Assembly (NCBI GenBank): GCA_902796525.1
Contig: CADBPB010000220.1
Span: forward strand, 1-15,394
Origin: an uncultured Erysipelotrichaceae bacterium
Lineage (GTDB): Bacteria > Bacillota_I > Bacilli_A > Erysipelotrichales > Erysipelotrichaceae
Length of the DNA: 15,394 nt
Reading direction: 5' to 3'
The notes below the pieces were generated by a model. It did not search any database, was not told where the DNA came from, and saw only the letters and a program-made list of their open reading frames with translations. How positions within the stretch are numbered: the stretch's first letter is position 1; the number at the start of each line of letters is the position of its first letter. The position numbers and the translations under genes are program-made. Of this stretch, positions 6,486 through 13,402 are shown piece after piece.

Positions 6486-9167
6486 ATGAAAAAAGTCGCA
6501 GTATCATTTATAACCGTATTGCTGCTGGCAACAGCGCTGATTTCGCCTTGCGCCAGAGTCAGCGCCGACGCGGAAGGCGTCGACATCGGCAGAGTCGCTC
6601 AAAGCATGTCCACAGTAAGCAGTTCGATCGAGAATCTGAAAGATGTCCTGCCGGTAACCGATGCGGAAGCGGAAATACTGGCGAAGATATTCGGCGGTGT
6701 GTCTACGACTTATTCTGTCATCGGATCTTTTGTCGGACCGATCAACGGGTGTGTCAGTTTCCTGAAACTCATAGGTCTGATGAAGGATCCTACGGCAACT
6801 GCCTTGGCGCACATACAGACGCAGCTGGAAGACATTTCCGACAAACTGACGCAGATGGATTCCAAACTGAATCAGATGACGGAAGACATGATCAAGATGC
6901 AGGCGACCGAAGACTTCAATACCAGGGCAATCAAAGCGAATCAGATGATCACCGCCTGGCATTCCTTTGAAACGGATTACATGGAAAACGGCATGGATGA
7001 ACTAGTCCGCCAGTACAACGTGATGCTGACGGACGGTCTGAAGGAATGGAATGACAATGCGCCAATCAAGAACGAGATCGCCGATGATACATCCGGTACG
7101 GATGAAGGGGTAAATGAAGAAGTCGAAGCGGGCAATTCGATGAACATGTACAAGATCGTCATCTGGTACAAATGCACCAACGCGGACGCTGTCACATACG
7201 ACAATGCGCAGCCGGAATATCAGATCCAGCAGACGACCGCCAACGGCGTCGACTATGAGCATGAGAGACGGCAGGTCGCAAAGCCGGATCCTTATACGAT
7301 CTACAAGGACGATCTCGACATGAAGTATGACCGCTGTCTTTGCCTGGATGAGTCATTCTTTCCGGAACCGGATGATGACTGGAATATCAATACCTACCGC
7401 AGCAAGCTTTGGACGGCGATCCGAAGAGAAGTCGAGAAGGCAGTTTATGATGAAGGCGGCAGACTGGAGAGATTTCATCCTTACAATTTCACATACTATG
7501 ATTTCGTAGAAGACAGATCGCTGCTCGATGAAGTTACGGATGAGGCGATCAACCGTATCGTATATAAGATCGCTTACAGCAAGATCAATGCTTCTTCAGA
7601 TTTTCCGACAAAAGTCATAAAAGCTTTCAAGGAATACTGTTCGCATGTGACCAATTCCGCTCAGGGCATCGATGCGATGCTGAAGACGATGTATCTTACC
7701 CATGCGTTCGAATACGAGGTCGCAGACGATGTCAACAGCTTCCTGAACCAGATGATCGTCAAGACAGGCAGCTATGGCGTTTTTGCCAGCGATGTCGTCA
7801 GCATGTCCAAAGCGATCACCGACGATGAAAAGCTGAGCATACCGCTATACATGTGCGATACGATCGACGGCATCGATCACACCATGAGCGGAGCGCTCGT
7901 CGAGGAGGGGAGATACTGCTACATTACGAATACGGTTATTGATTATGCGACGCTGAATCTCAGCGCTTCGGAAGTTGGCAAATGGCATCAGCGCGGAGAC
8001 TACCAGGGCTACGAGGGATGTTCCGGGGGTACGATCGACGCATGGATCACTTCCAGCGCCGATACCAGGATGGATGTCGGAACTCTGATCGGCGACAGCA
8101 ATGCGCTTGTGATCGATTATACGCTTAGGAGCAACGGCCAGGTCTTCGATCATGATTTCATGAATAAGAAGCTGTCGCTCAAGAATCAGACCGATCACAA
8201 GACTCTGGTCACCGCTCTGGATACGCCGGGCGTCATGACGAAAGATGCCGATATCCGTCTGAGCACCTATAATATCATCGGCGGTTATTTCGAGAACGAA
8301 CCCGATATCTATCTGAACTCTTTGCCGGGCAAGGCGGAATCGCAGTATGTCAATATCAAGAACATGATCACGGGAACGAGCTTCGATGCTCCGAATGCGC
8401 GGGTACAGGTTCACAAACCGCTGCTGGCGGTCGCTCTTTATGGCGAAAGCCACAGTTTATGGATCCATGACGAATCTGCCCTGATGTTCGGTCCGACAGA
8501 TGTGGATTCTTTCGAAAAAAACATCACGAAAGAAGAATATGACGTCGATTTCTGGGGAGCCATCTATTACAAGACAACGCTTAATGAAAGTGTTCAGTAC
8601 AACTGTCTCGTGTCGATGTCGTATTATACGTTCGCTGCATTGGAAGATGAAAACAGCCCTTTGAGCAGCTATGTCAGATATGTGAAGGAAGAACTGCCTG
8701 CCATGGAACATGAGCACAGATGGAATGACGGAGAGATCACCAGAACGTCGGATGAAGATGAACCGGGTGTCGTAACTTATACCTGCACGGAGGATCCGAT
8801 GGTCACCATGACGGAACGCTTCGTCATTTATATGTTTACACAGGGCGACAACAGCGAGTGGAATAAGGACAGCGGCAGTCCTCTGAAAGTAAAGGCGATC
8901 AGGAAACCGGTAAACGATTCGACCATGACGCATTTTGAACGCGTTCTGGTCGACGGAAAGGAAGTAAGCGAAGCGGATTACGATCTTTCGGAAGGCAGCG
9001 TCATCGTCGGGCTCAAGCCGTCGTTCCTAAAAAATCTTACCGAAGGAAAGCATACGCTGACGCTGGAATTCGATGATGGATCCATCGACACGACATTTAC
9101 TGTCACTGCCGCAAAAGAACGGACGGTTACGCCGGATTACAGACTTCCGTTGACCGGTATCGAATGA
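6486..9167 (+). CDS. Large secreted protein with coiled coil, X2-like module and truncated LPLTG signal
   Basis: This 893-residue protein carries a classical signal peptide (KK, hydrophobic core 4-20, likely cut after VSA, 25-27). Residues 68-98 are glycine-rich and hydrophobic. Then comes a regular 3-4 heptad coiled coil with core positions I110, L114, I117, L121, M124, L128, M131, M135 and M138. The long middle (about 170-740) matches nothing I know. A HEHRWNDG to YTCTED stretch (742-775) resembles the H-W-G-TYTC repeats of gut Bacillota surface proteins, with the second cysteine missing. Residues ~787-876 look like an X2-type Ig-like module (VDGKEVSEADY, GSVIVGLKPSFLKNL, GKHTLTLEF). It ends LPLTG-I-E with no membrane segment. 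ATG 6486 is preferred over 6483 for spacing to AGGTG at 6476-6480. The hydrophobic plus coiled-coil layout recalls helical pore-forming or adhesin proteins, but this is speculative. Confidence 0.9.
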   Translation: MKKVAVSFITVLLLATALISPCARVSADAEGVDIGRVAQSMSTVSSSIENLKDVLPVTDAEAEILAKIFGGVSTTYSVIGSFVGPINGCVSFLKLIGLMKDPTATALAHIQTQLEDISDKLTQMDSKLNQMTEDMIKMQATEDFNTRAIKANQMITAWHSFETDYMENGMDELVRQYNVMLTDGLKEWNDNAPIKNEIADDTSGTDEGVNEEVEAGNSMNMYKIVIWYKCTNADAVTYDNAQPEYQIQQTTANGVDYEHERRQVAKPDPYTIYKDDLDMKYDRCLCLDESFFPEPDDDWNINTYRSKLWTAIRREVEKAVYDEGGRLERFHPYNFTYYDFVEDRSLLDEVTDEAINRIVYKIAYSKINASSDFPTKVIKAFKEYCSHVTNSAQGIDAMLKTMYLTHAFEYEVADDVNSFLNQMIVKTGSYGVFASDVVSMSKAITDDEKLSIPLYMCDTIDGIDHTMSGALVEEGRYCYITNTVIDYATLNLSASEVGKWHQRGDYQGYEGCSGGTIDAWITSSADTRMDVGTLIGDSNALVIDYTLRSNGQVFDHDFMNKKLSLKNQTDHKTLVTALDTPGVMTKDADIRLSTYNIIGGYFENEPDIYLNSLPGKAESQYVNIKNMITGTSFDAPNARVQVHKPLLAVALYGESHSLWIHDESALMFGPTDVDSFEKNITKEEYDVDFWGAIYYKTTLNESVQYNCLVSMSYYTFAALEDENSPLSSYVRYVKEELPAMEHEHRWNDGEITRTSDEDEPGVVTYTCTEDPMVTMTERFVIYMFTQGDNSEWNKDSGSPLKVKAIRKPVNDSTMTHFERVLVDGKEVSEADYDLSEGSVIVGLKPSFLKNLTEGKHTLTLEFDDGSIDTTFTVTAAKERTVTPDYRLPLTGIE

Positions 9168-9202
9168 ATTCGTCAGAGTCAGACCGATTTAATGATGCAA
9201 TT

Positions 9203-9231
9203 GCGCAGCCATAAGACGGCTGCGCTTTTTT
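9203..9231 (+). terminator. Rho-independent terminator of the secreted-protein gene
   Basis: GCGCAGCC (9203-9210) and GGCTGCGC (9218-9225) form a perfect GC-rich 8-bp stem with a 7-base loop, followed directly by six T residues. It lies 36 bases after the stop codon and separates this gene from the next unit. Confidence 0.95.
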
Positions 9232-9251
9232 ATGCCGGTTTCTCTTATTCT

Positions 9252-9280
9252 TTGAGCATTGGCCGTCCATATGCGATAAT
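9252..9280 (+). promoter_or_regulatory. Sigma-A type promoter of the membrane protein/esterase operon
   Basis: TTGAGC (9252-9257) and GATAAT (9275-9280) are separated by exactly 17 bases. The expected start near 9287 gives a leader of about 20 bases before the ATG at 9308. Confidence 0.7.
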
Positions 9281-9307
9281 AATGTTAAATAAGCGAAGGT
9301 CAGAACC

Positions 9308-9937
9308 ATGAAAAACATAGTGAATGAAAACGGAAAATACATATGGGAATACGAAGTGGATATGCACAAGAACCGCAACATCTTCGTTCTGGTCGTGAAG
9401 ATACTTACGGTGATCTTTGCGTTCATTCTCGTGACGATACCGGTTATAGCGCTCATCAGCGGCAGCTTCAGCTGGGACAGCTTGTGGTTCTTCATGAAGA
9501 TCGCCATCCCGATCTTTCTGTTCGTCTATCTGATAGGATATCTGGCTTACGAACTGTATGCCTATTCTTTAGGCGGAGTCTATCATGCGCGCTTCGAGAT
9601 GGATGAAGAGGGAATCAATCATATTCCGATGCAGCAGGAGCAGGCTGTCAGCCGCAATGTGGGGCTTCTGTCCATCCTGGTAGGCTTTCTGACGCGCAAT
9701 CTGGGAAATGTCGGTTCAGGCGTATATATGGCGACTATGGAGAATATCTATTCCAAGTTTTCGCATGTGACAAGCGTGAAAACCGATCGCAGGCACGATC
9801 TTATCAATGTCAACTATGCGACACTGAACAATCAGATCTATGCCCATAAGGAAGATTACGACTTCGTGTTCAGCTATATTGCGGCACATTGCCCGAAAGC
9901 GACGATCGTCGATCGCCCGGAATCAGGAGATCTATGA
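9308..9937 (+). CDS. Two-helix membrane protein of unknown function
   Basis: This 209-residue protein has a short N-terminal cytoplasmic part, two membrane helices (about 25-52 and 61-88) and a soluble C-terminal part that begins YHARFEMDEEGI and ends near the YDFVFSYIAAHCP block. The C-terminal beta-rich pattern followed by a closing helix resembles bacterial PH-like domains attached to membrane hairpins, but the match is by shape only. GAAGG at 9295-9299 is a suitable SD. Its TGA overlaps the ATG of the downstream lipoprotein gene (ATGA), so the two proteins are translationally coupled and probably act together at the membrane. I do not recognise a named family. Confidence 0.85.
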   Translation: MKNIVNENGKYIWEYEVDMHKNRNIFVLVVKILTVIFAFILVTIPVIALISGSFSWDSLWFFMKIAIPIFLFVYLIGYLAYELYAYSLGGVYHARFEMDEEGINHIPMQQEQAVSRNVGLLSILVGFLTRNLGNVGSGVYMATMENIYSKFSHVTSVKTDRRHDLINVNYATLNNQIYAHKEDYDFVFSYIAAHCPKATIVDRPESGDL

Positions 9938-11649
9938 AACGGGATCAAGAGATGAAAAACGGCAAGATGCACAGGACCCTGTGCATTTTTGTATCAGCGA
10001 TGCTGATCATGATCTGCGGATGTCAGAAAAAGGAAGAACCGGTCGATGACAGGATATTGACTGCAGAGACGACGGAAGCGAAACAGGGAGGCATCGTCAG
10101 TTCATTTACGATACAGAATCATGAGATCTTTCTTTATCAGCCGGAGGATATCATGAATGGCGATGTCATCAATTACGGTTACAGCGCGCCGTTGCTGCTG
10201 GTATTCGGCGATGGGAAGACCGACAAGGAGGAAGCAGTCAGTTTTATCTGCGATAAGGGGATCGACCGGATCGCCCAGAAAAACGGCGGATCCGTGGTGT
10301 TTGTGAATCCTTTGAAAGACTGGGACTTGGAAGAATACGGGATCTATGAAGCGATCATGGCAAAAACGGCGGTTGCGCAGAACGGTTTCAAGTACGGACT
10401 GCTGCAGGACGGGAAAAACGGGGAATACTACATTTTTGCTTCGCCTGCCTTGACTTGCGTCTATGGGTATGGCAAAGGAGCCGATTATATCGGAAAATAC
10501 TATCTGAAAGAAACGACTGGGCCATCTTCGATGAGTTCGCTTGGCAGCGATGATATTACCATGACGGCGGCAGTGCTGGAAAAACTGAACCGAGAGCCTC
10601 TGGTCCAGGATAGGAATATCATCATCGTTTCAAAAGACAACGATCCTGCGACCGACAATAAAATGCAGACACAAAGCGATCATTTCCATGTCTCGGATAC
10701 CGATTTTGAAACAATCTATGAGGAATACATCGATGGCTATCAGCGTTGGAACGGTCATCTGAGTGAAACGATCAGTCTTTCCAGACTGGGGCTGACGATG
10801 GATCCGCTGGTCCTGGAGGTTCAGACTTCTTCCGATAACGCAGCGGTCCGCACGGAATCCAACCGGCTTGGCGTCGTCGTCTATCATAAAGAATCAAGTG
10901 ACCAGAGAAAAAGACCGCTGCTTCTGTGCTTCCATGGCGGAGGAGATACCGCGATCACGACCGCAACGATCGCCGGATGGCCGCAGATCGCCGCAGAAGA
11001 AGACTTTATCCTCTGCGCCATCGAGATGCATACCAATGTCACTGCCACCGAGACGATCGAAGTGATCGATCAGCTGAAAGAACGGTATGCGATCGATGAA
11101 AGCCGCATCTATGCGACCGGTTTCTCCATGGGAGGGATCAAGACCTGGGATCTTTTTCAGGAATATCCGGAGGTCTTTGCGGCTCTGGCTCCGATGGGAG
11201 CGACAGTCGATGTCGGCCAGAACACGCAGTTTTCCAAAGCGCCTGTATTGAATGAAGATATCATGGTTCCGCTGATGTATTGCGGAGGCGAGCAGTCTCC
11301 TTTGGGAGAACTTCCTTTCCAGAATTATGTATGCATCAACCGGATCAATCATCTATTTAAAGTCAACCGGATCGATACCTCCTTCAGAATGACACTTGGC
11401 AACAGAGATGAATGGGAAGATTCCATATTCGGCTATGAAGGGGATATCGTGGAAGAAGATACGGATGACGCCTATCCTGAAAGCGTGACGACGATCCGCT
11501 ATTATCGGAGCACAGACGGCAATATCTATACGGCGCTCTGTTCCATCAGCAATCATCGGCACGAGATCAGGCCGTTCACTTGCAGGAAAGCCTGGGAGTT
11601 CATGAAAAAATACAGCCGTATCGACGGCTGTATCGTGATAAATGACTGA
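9934..11649 (+). CDS. Lipoprotein esterase/alpha-beta hydrolase with degenerate first hydrolase half
   Basis: This 571-residue protein begins with a basic n-region, hydrophobic core LCIFVSAMLIMI and a lipobox-like ICGC, so it is probably lipid-anchored outside the membrane. The C-terminal half (about 325-571) is a PHB-depolymerase/feruloyl-esterase-like alpha-beta hydrolase: oxyanion motif HGGG (334-337), nucleophile S398 in GFSMG, and H541 or H543 in NHRHE as the probable catalytic histidine. The N-terminal half (about 60-260) has a similar order of strands, with PLLLVFGDG and then VYGYGKGADY, where G180 occupies the nucleophile position. Start 9934 overlaps the preceding stop (ATGA) and has AGGAG at 9925-9929; upstream in-frame ATG 9889 lies within the previous gene and would spoil the signal peptide. 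The substrate is unknown; esters of carbohydrates or peptides are possible. Its last codons contain the terminator of the convergent gene. Confidence 0.88.
   Translation: MKRDQEMKNGKMHRTLCIFVSAMLIMICGCQKKEEPVDDRILTAETTEAKQGGIVSSFTIQNHEIFLYQPEDIMNGDVINYGYSAPLLLVFGDGKTDKEEAVSFICDKGIDRIAQKNGGSVVFVNPLKDWDLEEYGIYEAIMAKTAVAQNGFKYGLLQDGKNGEYYIFASPALTCVYGYGKGADYIGKYYLKETTGPSSMSSLGSDDITMTAAVLEKLNREPLVQDRNIIIVSKDNDPATDNKMQTQSDHFHVSDTDFETIYEEYIDGYQRWNGHLSETISLSRLGLTMDPLVLEVQTSSDNAAVRTESNRLGVVVYHKESSDQRKRPLLLCFHGGGDTAITTATIAGWPQIAAEEDFILCAIEMHTNVTATETIEVIDQLKERYAIDESRIYATGFSMGGIKTWDLFQEYPEVFAALAPMGATVDVGQNTQFSKAPVLNEDIMVPLMYCGGEQSPLGELPFQNYVCINRINHLFKVNRIDTSFRMTLGNRDEWEDSIFGYEGDIVEEDTDDAYPESVTTIRYYRSTDGNIYTALCSISNHRHEIRPFTCRKAWEFMKKYSRIDGCIVIND
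11604..11633 (-). terminator. Terminator of the PP2C gene, embedded in the esterase coding sequence
   Basis: ATACAGCCG (11610-11618) and CGGCTGTAT (11625-11633) form a perfect 9-bp stem with a 6-base loop. On the minus strand the stem is followed directly by TTTTT, while the plus strand has no T run after it. It lies 24 bases past the minus-strand stop and entirely within the final codons of the esterase. Confidence 0.88.
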
Positions 11650-11657
11650 TTCTTGAT

Positions 11658-13169
11658 TCAGTTCTTGTATTCCAGACACAGCATCGTCAGATCGTCGAAC
11701 TGTTCGGCTTTTCCGACGAATGCGGCGACGGACTTTTTGATTTGCTTCAGGGTGTCTTCGACATCGGCGTCCCTGACTTCATTCAGGTCGTTTACGAGCC
11801 GCTCGGTGCCATACTGCTGATTGCTGAGGTTGACGGCTTCAGGAATGCCGTCGGTATACAGGAACAGTTTGTCGCCTTTTTGCATCTGTATCTCATAATC
11901 CGTAAACTTCGCATCCTCCAGAGCGCCGACAACGAAACCGTGTCTGTCTTTCAGAAGCTCATAATCGTGGCCGTTTTTCATTAAGATAGGGTACTCATGA
12001 CCTGCGTTTGCCGCGAGTATCTTTCCCGTCGAGATCGTCAGGATGCCGAACCATACCGTTACGAACATCTGTTCCTGATTGTTGGAGCAGATCAGCTCGT
12101 TCATGTTGGAAAGGACCATGGCAGGAGAATTGTCATATTTGGCGCAGTTCTGCAGAATCACTTTCGATATCATCATGAACAGCGCTCCCGGAACGCCTTT
12201 GCCAGAGACGTCAGCCATGACGATGCCGAGATGATCGTCATCCAAAAGGAAGAAATCATAGAAATCGCCGCCGACTTCCTTGGCGGGATCCATCGATGCA
12301 TAGATATCGAATTCTTTCCGTTCCGGGAAAGGAGGGAAGATATGAGGAAGCATGGCATCCTGGATCTTTCCTGCGGTATTCAGTTCCGTTCTGGTCGAAG
12401 CAAGCTGTCTGCTGCGGTCGGAGAAAAGAACGTTATAGATCAGAATGACCGATAGCAGCGTAGAACCGTACTGGGTGGCATAGCCGTGGGCGCCGCCGGT
12501 CAGGAGGTAATGAACGATCGGAATGGCAATGAAAGACAAAGCGATATATTTCTGACGATTGGCTACTTTGCATCTGCGGATCATGATTGCCGTCAGCGGG
12601 GCAACGATCACCATGTAGAGATCGACCAGACGATAGAGCGGTCCCATATGGAAGATACCCAGTTCATCGACACTGAAAAAGATCGGATAGAAGGTATTGG
12701 CCAAAGTCAGCAGCTCGAAGGGTACGATCAGGATGAAAACGTAACGGTTGAGCCATTCCGCCAGCTTGCCTTCGAAAGAAAGCGTACGTCTCACATAGTT
12801 GTAGAACAGCAGGACCAGAGCGAAATCGAAGATCTTCGTCAGTTCGTTGAGAAACAGATACAAAGTCCGGTAGGCCGGCTGTCCGGCAAAATACCAGCAA
12901 AGGATATTATTTAGAAAGGCGATACCGATCTGCATGATCAGACCGATCAGCCAGTAAGCTGCGTCATCCAGGTCTTTTTCGATATCGGACGCGCAGCCAT
13001 AGAACATGACGACACAGACGAAAATGCCCATGACATCGACGCCGGCATTGTAGAGACAGGCGGGATCGACGCCGGGTCTTTCAAAAAACCGCAGTGCCAG
13101 GAGCATCGAGAAGATGGCCATACCCAGCAGCAGGAACAGGCGTAAATTGGTGGATCTCTTTTTCTTCAT
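11658..13169 (-). CDS. Multi-pass membrane PP2C (SpoIIE/RsbU-type) serine phosphatase
   Basis: This 503-residue protein has about seven or eight membrane helices in residues 10-250, then a helical linker with ELNTAGKIQDAMLP (262-275), the activating element seen in RsbU-type phosphatases, and a PP2C/SpoIIE domain (about 285-500). Metal-site residues are present: D302 in GGDFYD, D320 in ADVSGKG, D440 in YTDGIPE and D493 in FDDLTM; NAGHEYPIL is also typical. It should dephosphorylate a protein such as an anti-sigma-factor antagonist in response to a membrane signal, but no antagonist, anti-sigma or sigma gene is nearby. The start at 13169 has no SD; TATAAT ends 6 bases upstream. It is convergent with the esterase (8 bases between stops) and divergent from the antiterminator operon. 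Confidence 0.93.
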   Translation of the reverse strand: MKKKRSTNLRLFLLLGMAIFSMLLALRFFERPGVDPACLYNAGVDVMGIFVCVVMFYGCASDIEKDLDDAAYWLIGLIMQIGIAFLNNILCWYFAGQPAYRTLYLFLNELTKIFDFALVLLFYNYVRRTLSFEGKLAEWLNRYVFILIVPFELLTLANTFYPIFFSVDELGIFHMGPLYRLVDLYMVIVAPLTAIMIRRCKVANRQKYIALSFIAIPIVHYLLTGGAHGYATQYGSTLLSVILIYNVLFSDRSRQLASTRTELNTAGKIQDAMLPHIFPPFPERKEFDIYASMDPAKEVGGDFYDFFLLDDDHLGIVMADVSGKGVPGALFMMISKVILQNCAKYDNSPAMVLSNMNELICSNNQEQMFVTVWFGILTISTGKILAANAGHEYPILMKNGHDYELLKDRHGFVVGALEDAKFTDYEIQMQKGDKLFLYTDGIPEAVNLSNQQYGTERLVNDLNEVRDADVEDTLKQIKKSVAAFVGKAEQFDDLTMLCLEYKN

Positions 13170-13175
13170 GTTTCA

Positions 13176-13181
13176 ATTATA
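13176..13181 (-). promoter_or_regulatory. -10 element placed for a leaderless start of the PP2C gene
   Basis: On the minus strand this is a perfect TATAAT followed by six bases (TGAAAC) and then the ATG. The predicted first transcribed base is 13169, the A of the start codon. The -35 match at 17 bases (TTTATG) is weak. Confidence 0.6.
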
Positions 13182-13245
13182 GTATTATTTTCCATGTTCA
13201 TAAAATAAAAACGATTCGTCTTGAAAAATCAGCCAACGATTTCCC

Positions 13246-13259
13246 TGTAAGCGTATTCA
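13246..13259 (+). promoter_or_regulatory. cre-like site (CcpA operator)
   Basis: TGTAAGCGTATTCA fits the consensus TGNAANCGNWNNCA at every defined position. It lies 7 bases before the -35 of the antiterminator promoter, in an AT-rich region otherwise free of genes. CcpA control of sugar operons with PRD antiterminators is well known; here the direction of control is not clear from position alone. Confidence 0.65.
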
Positions 13260-13266
13260 TTTCCCG

Positions 13267-13295
13267 TTGACAAACATGTTTTGTATGGGATAAAT
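13267..13295 (+). promoter_or_regulatory. Sigma-A promoter of the antiterminator-mupG operon
   Basis: A perfect -35 TTGACA (13267-13272) and ATAAAT (13290-13295) stand 17 bases apart; TAAATT at 18 bases is an alternative. The predicted start near 13302 leaves just enough leader for the RAT that begins at 13312. The spacer region contains the 10-bp palindrome AAACATGTTT (13272-13281). Confidence 0.8.
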
Positions 13296-13311
13296 TTATG
13301 TTATAGAAGTG

Positions 13312-13348
13312 AAGGTTTGTTACTCAAGACTCTTTGAGGCTTATCCTT
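13312..13348 (+). promoter_or_regulatory. RAT: RNA antiterminator hairpin for a LicT/SacT-type protein
   Basis: The stretch GGTTTGTTACT (13314-13324) is the same as the start of the Bacillus sac-type RAT as I recall it, and AGGC recurs on the 3' side (13337-13340), ending in ATCC. The hairpin is AAGG/CCTT at the base, internal loops, then CTCAA/TTGAG around a six-base loop. It is a few bases longer than the classic 29-30-base RAT because of the longer apical stem. Binding of the antiterminator encoded downstream should stabilise it and block the overlapping terminator. Confidence 0.88.
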
Positions 13349-13395
13349 GGAAAATCGGTTTTTTGGTTGGTTCCGGATAGCGCAAAGAGTTTTTT
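13329..13395 (+). terminator. Conditional terminator overlapping the RAT
   Basis: ACTCTTTG (13329-13336) pairs with CAAAGAGT (13383-13390), GC-TTATCC (13339-13346) with GGATAGC (13375-13381) with one bulge, and GGAA (13349-13352) with TTCC (13371-13374). A run of six T (13390-13395) follows. Its 5' arm uses the 3' half of the RAT, so the two structures cannot coexist, which is the known antitermination switch design. Confidence 0.88.
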
Positions 13396-13402
13396 CAAAA
13401 AA

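Noticed and set aside
6419..6970. 183-codon plus-strand open frame overlapping the start of the secreted protein
   Set aside because: It is read in another frame of a gene with a clear signal peptide and coiled coil; its start lies before the promoter's own TATAAT.
9889..9933. Earlier in-frame ATG for the esterase
   Set aside because: It lies well inside the preceding gene, and it would put 15 polar residues before the lipoprotein signal; ATG 9934 has AGGAG and an ATGA overlap.
13334..13402. Upstream in-frame extension of the antiterminator (start at 13334)
   Set aside because: It would translate the RAT and the terminator and place about 23 unusual residues before the conserved LicT-like N-terminus MKVIKNINNN.
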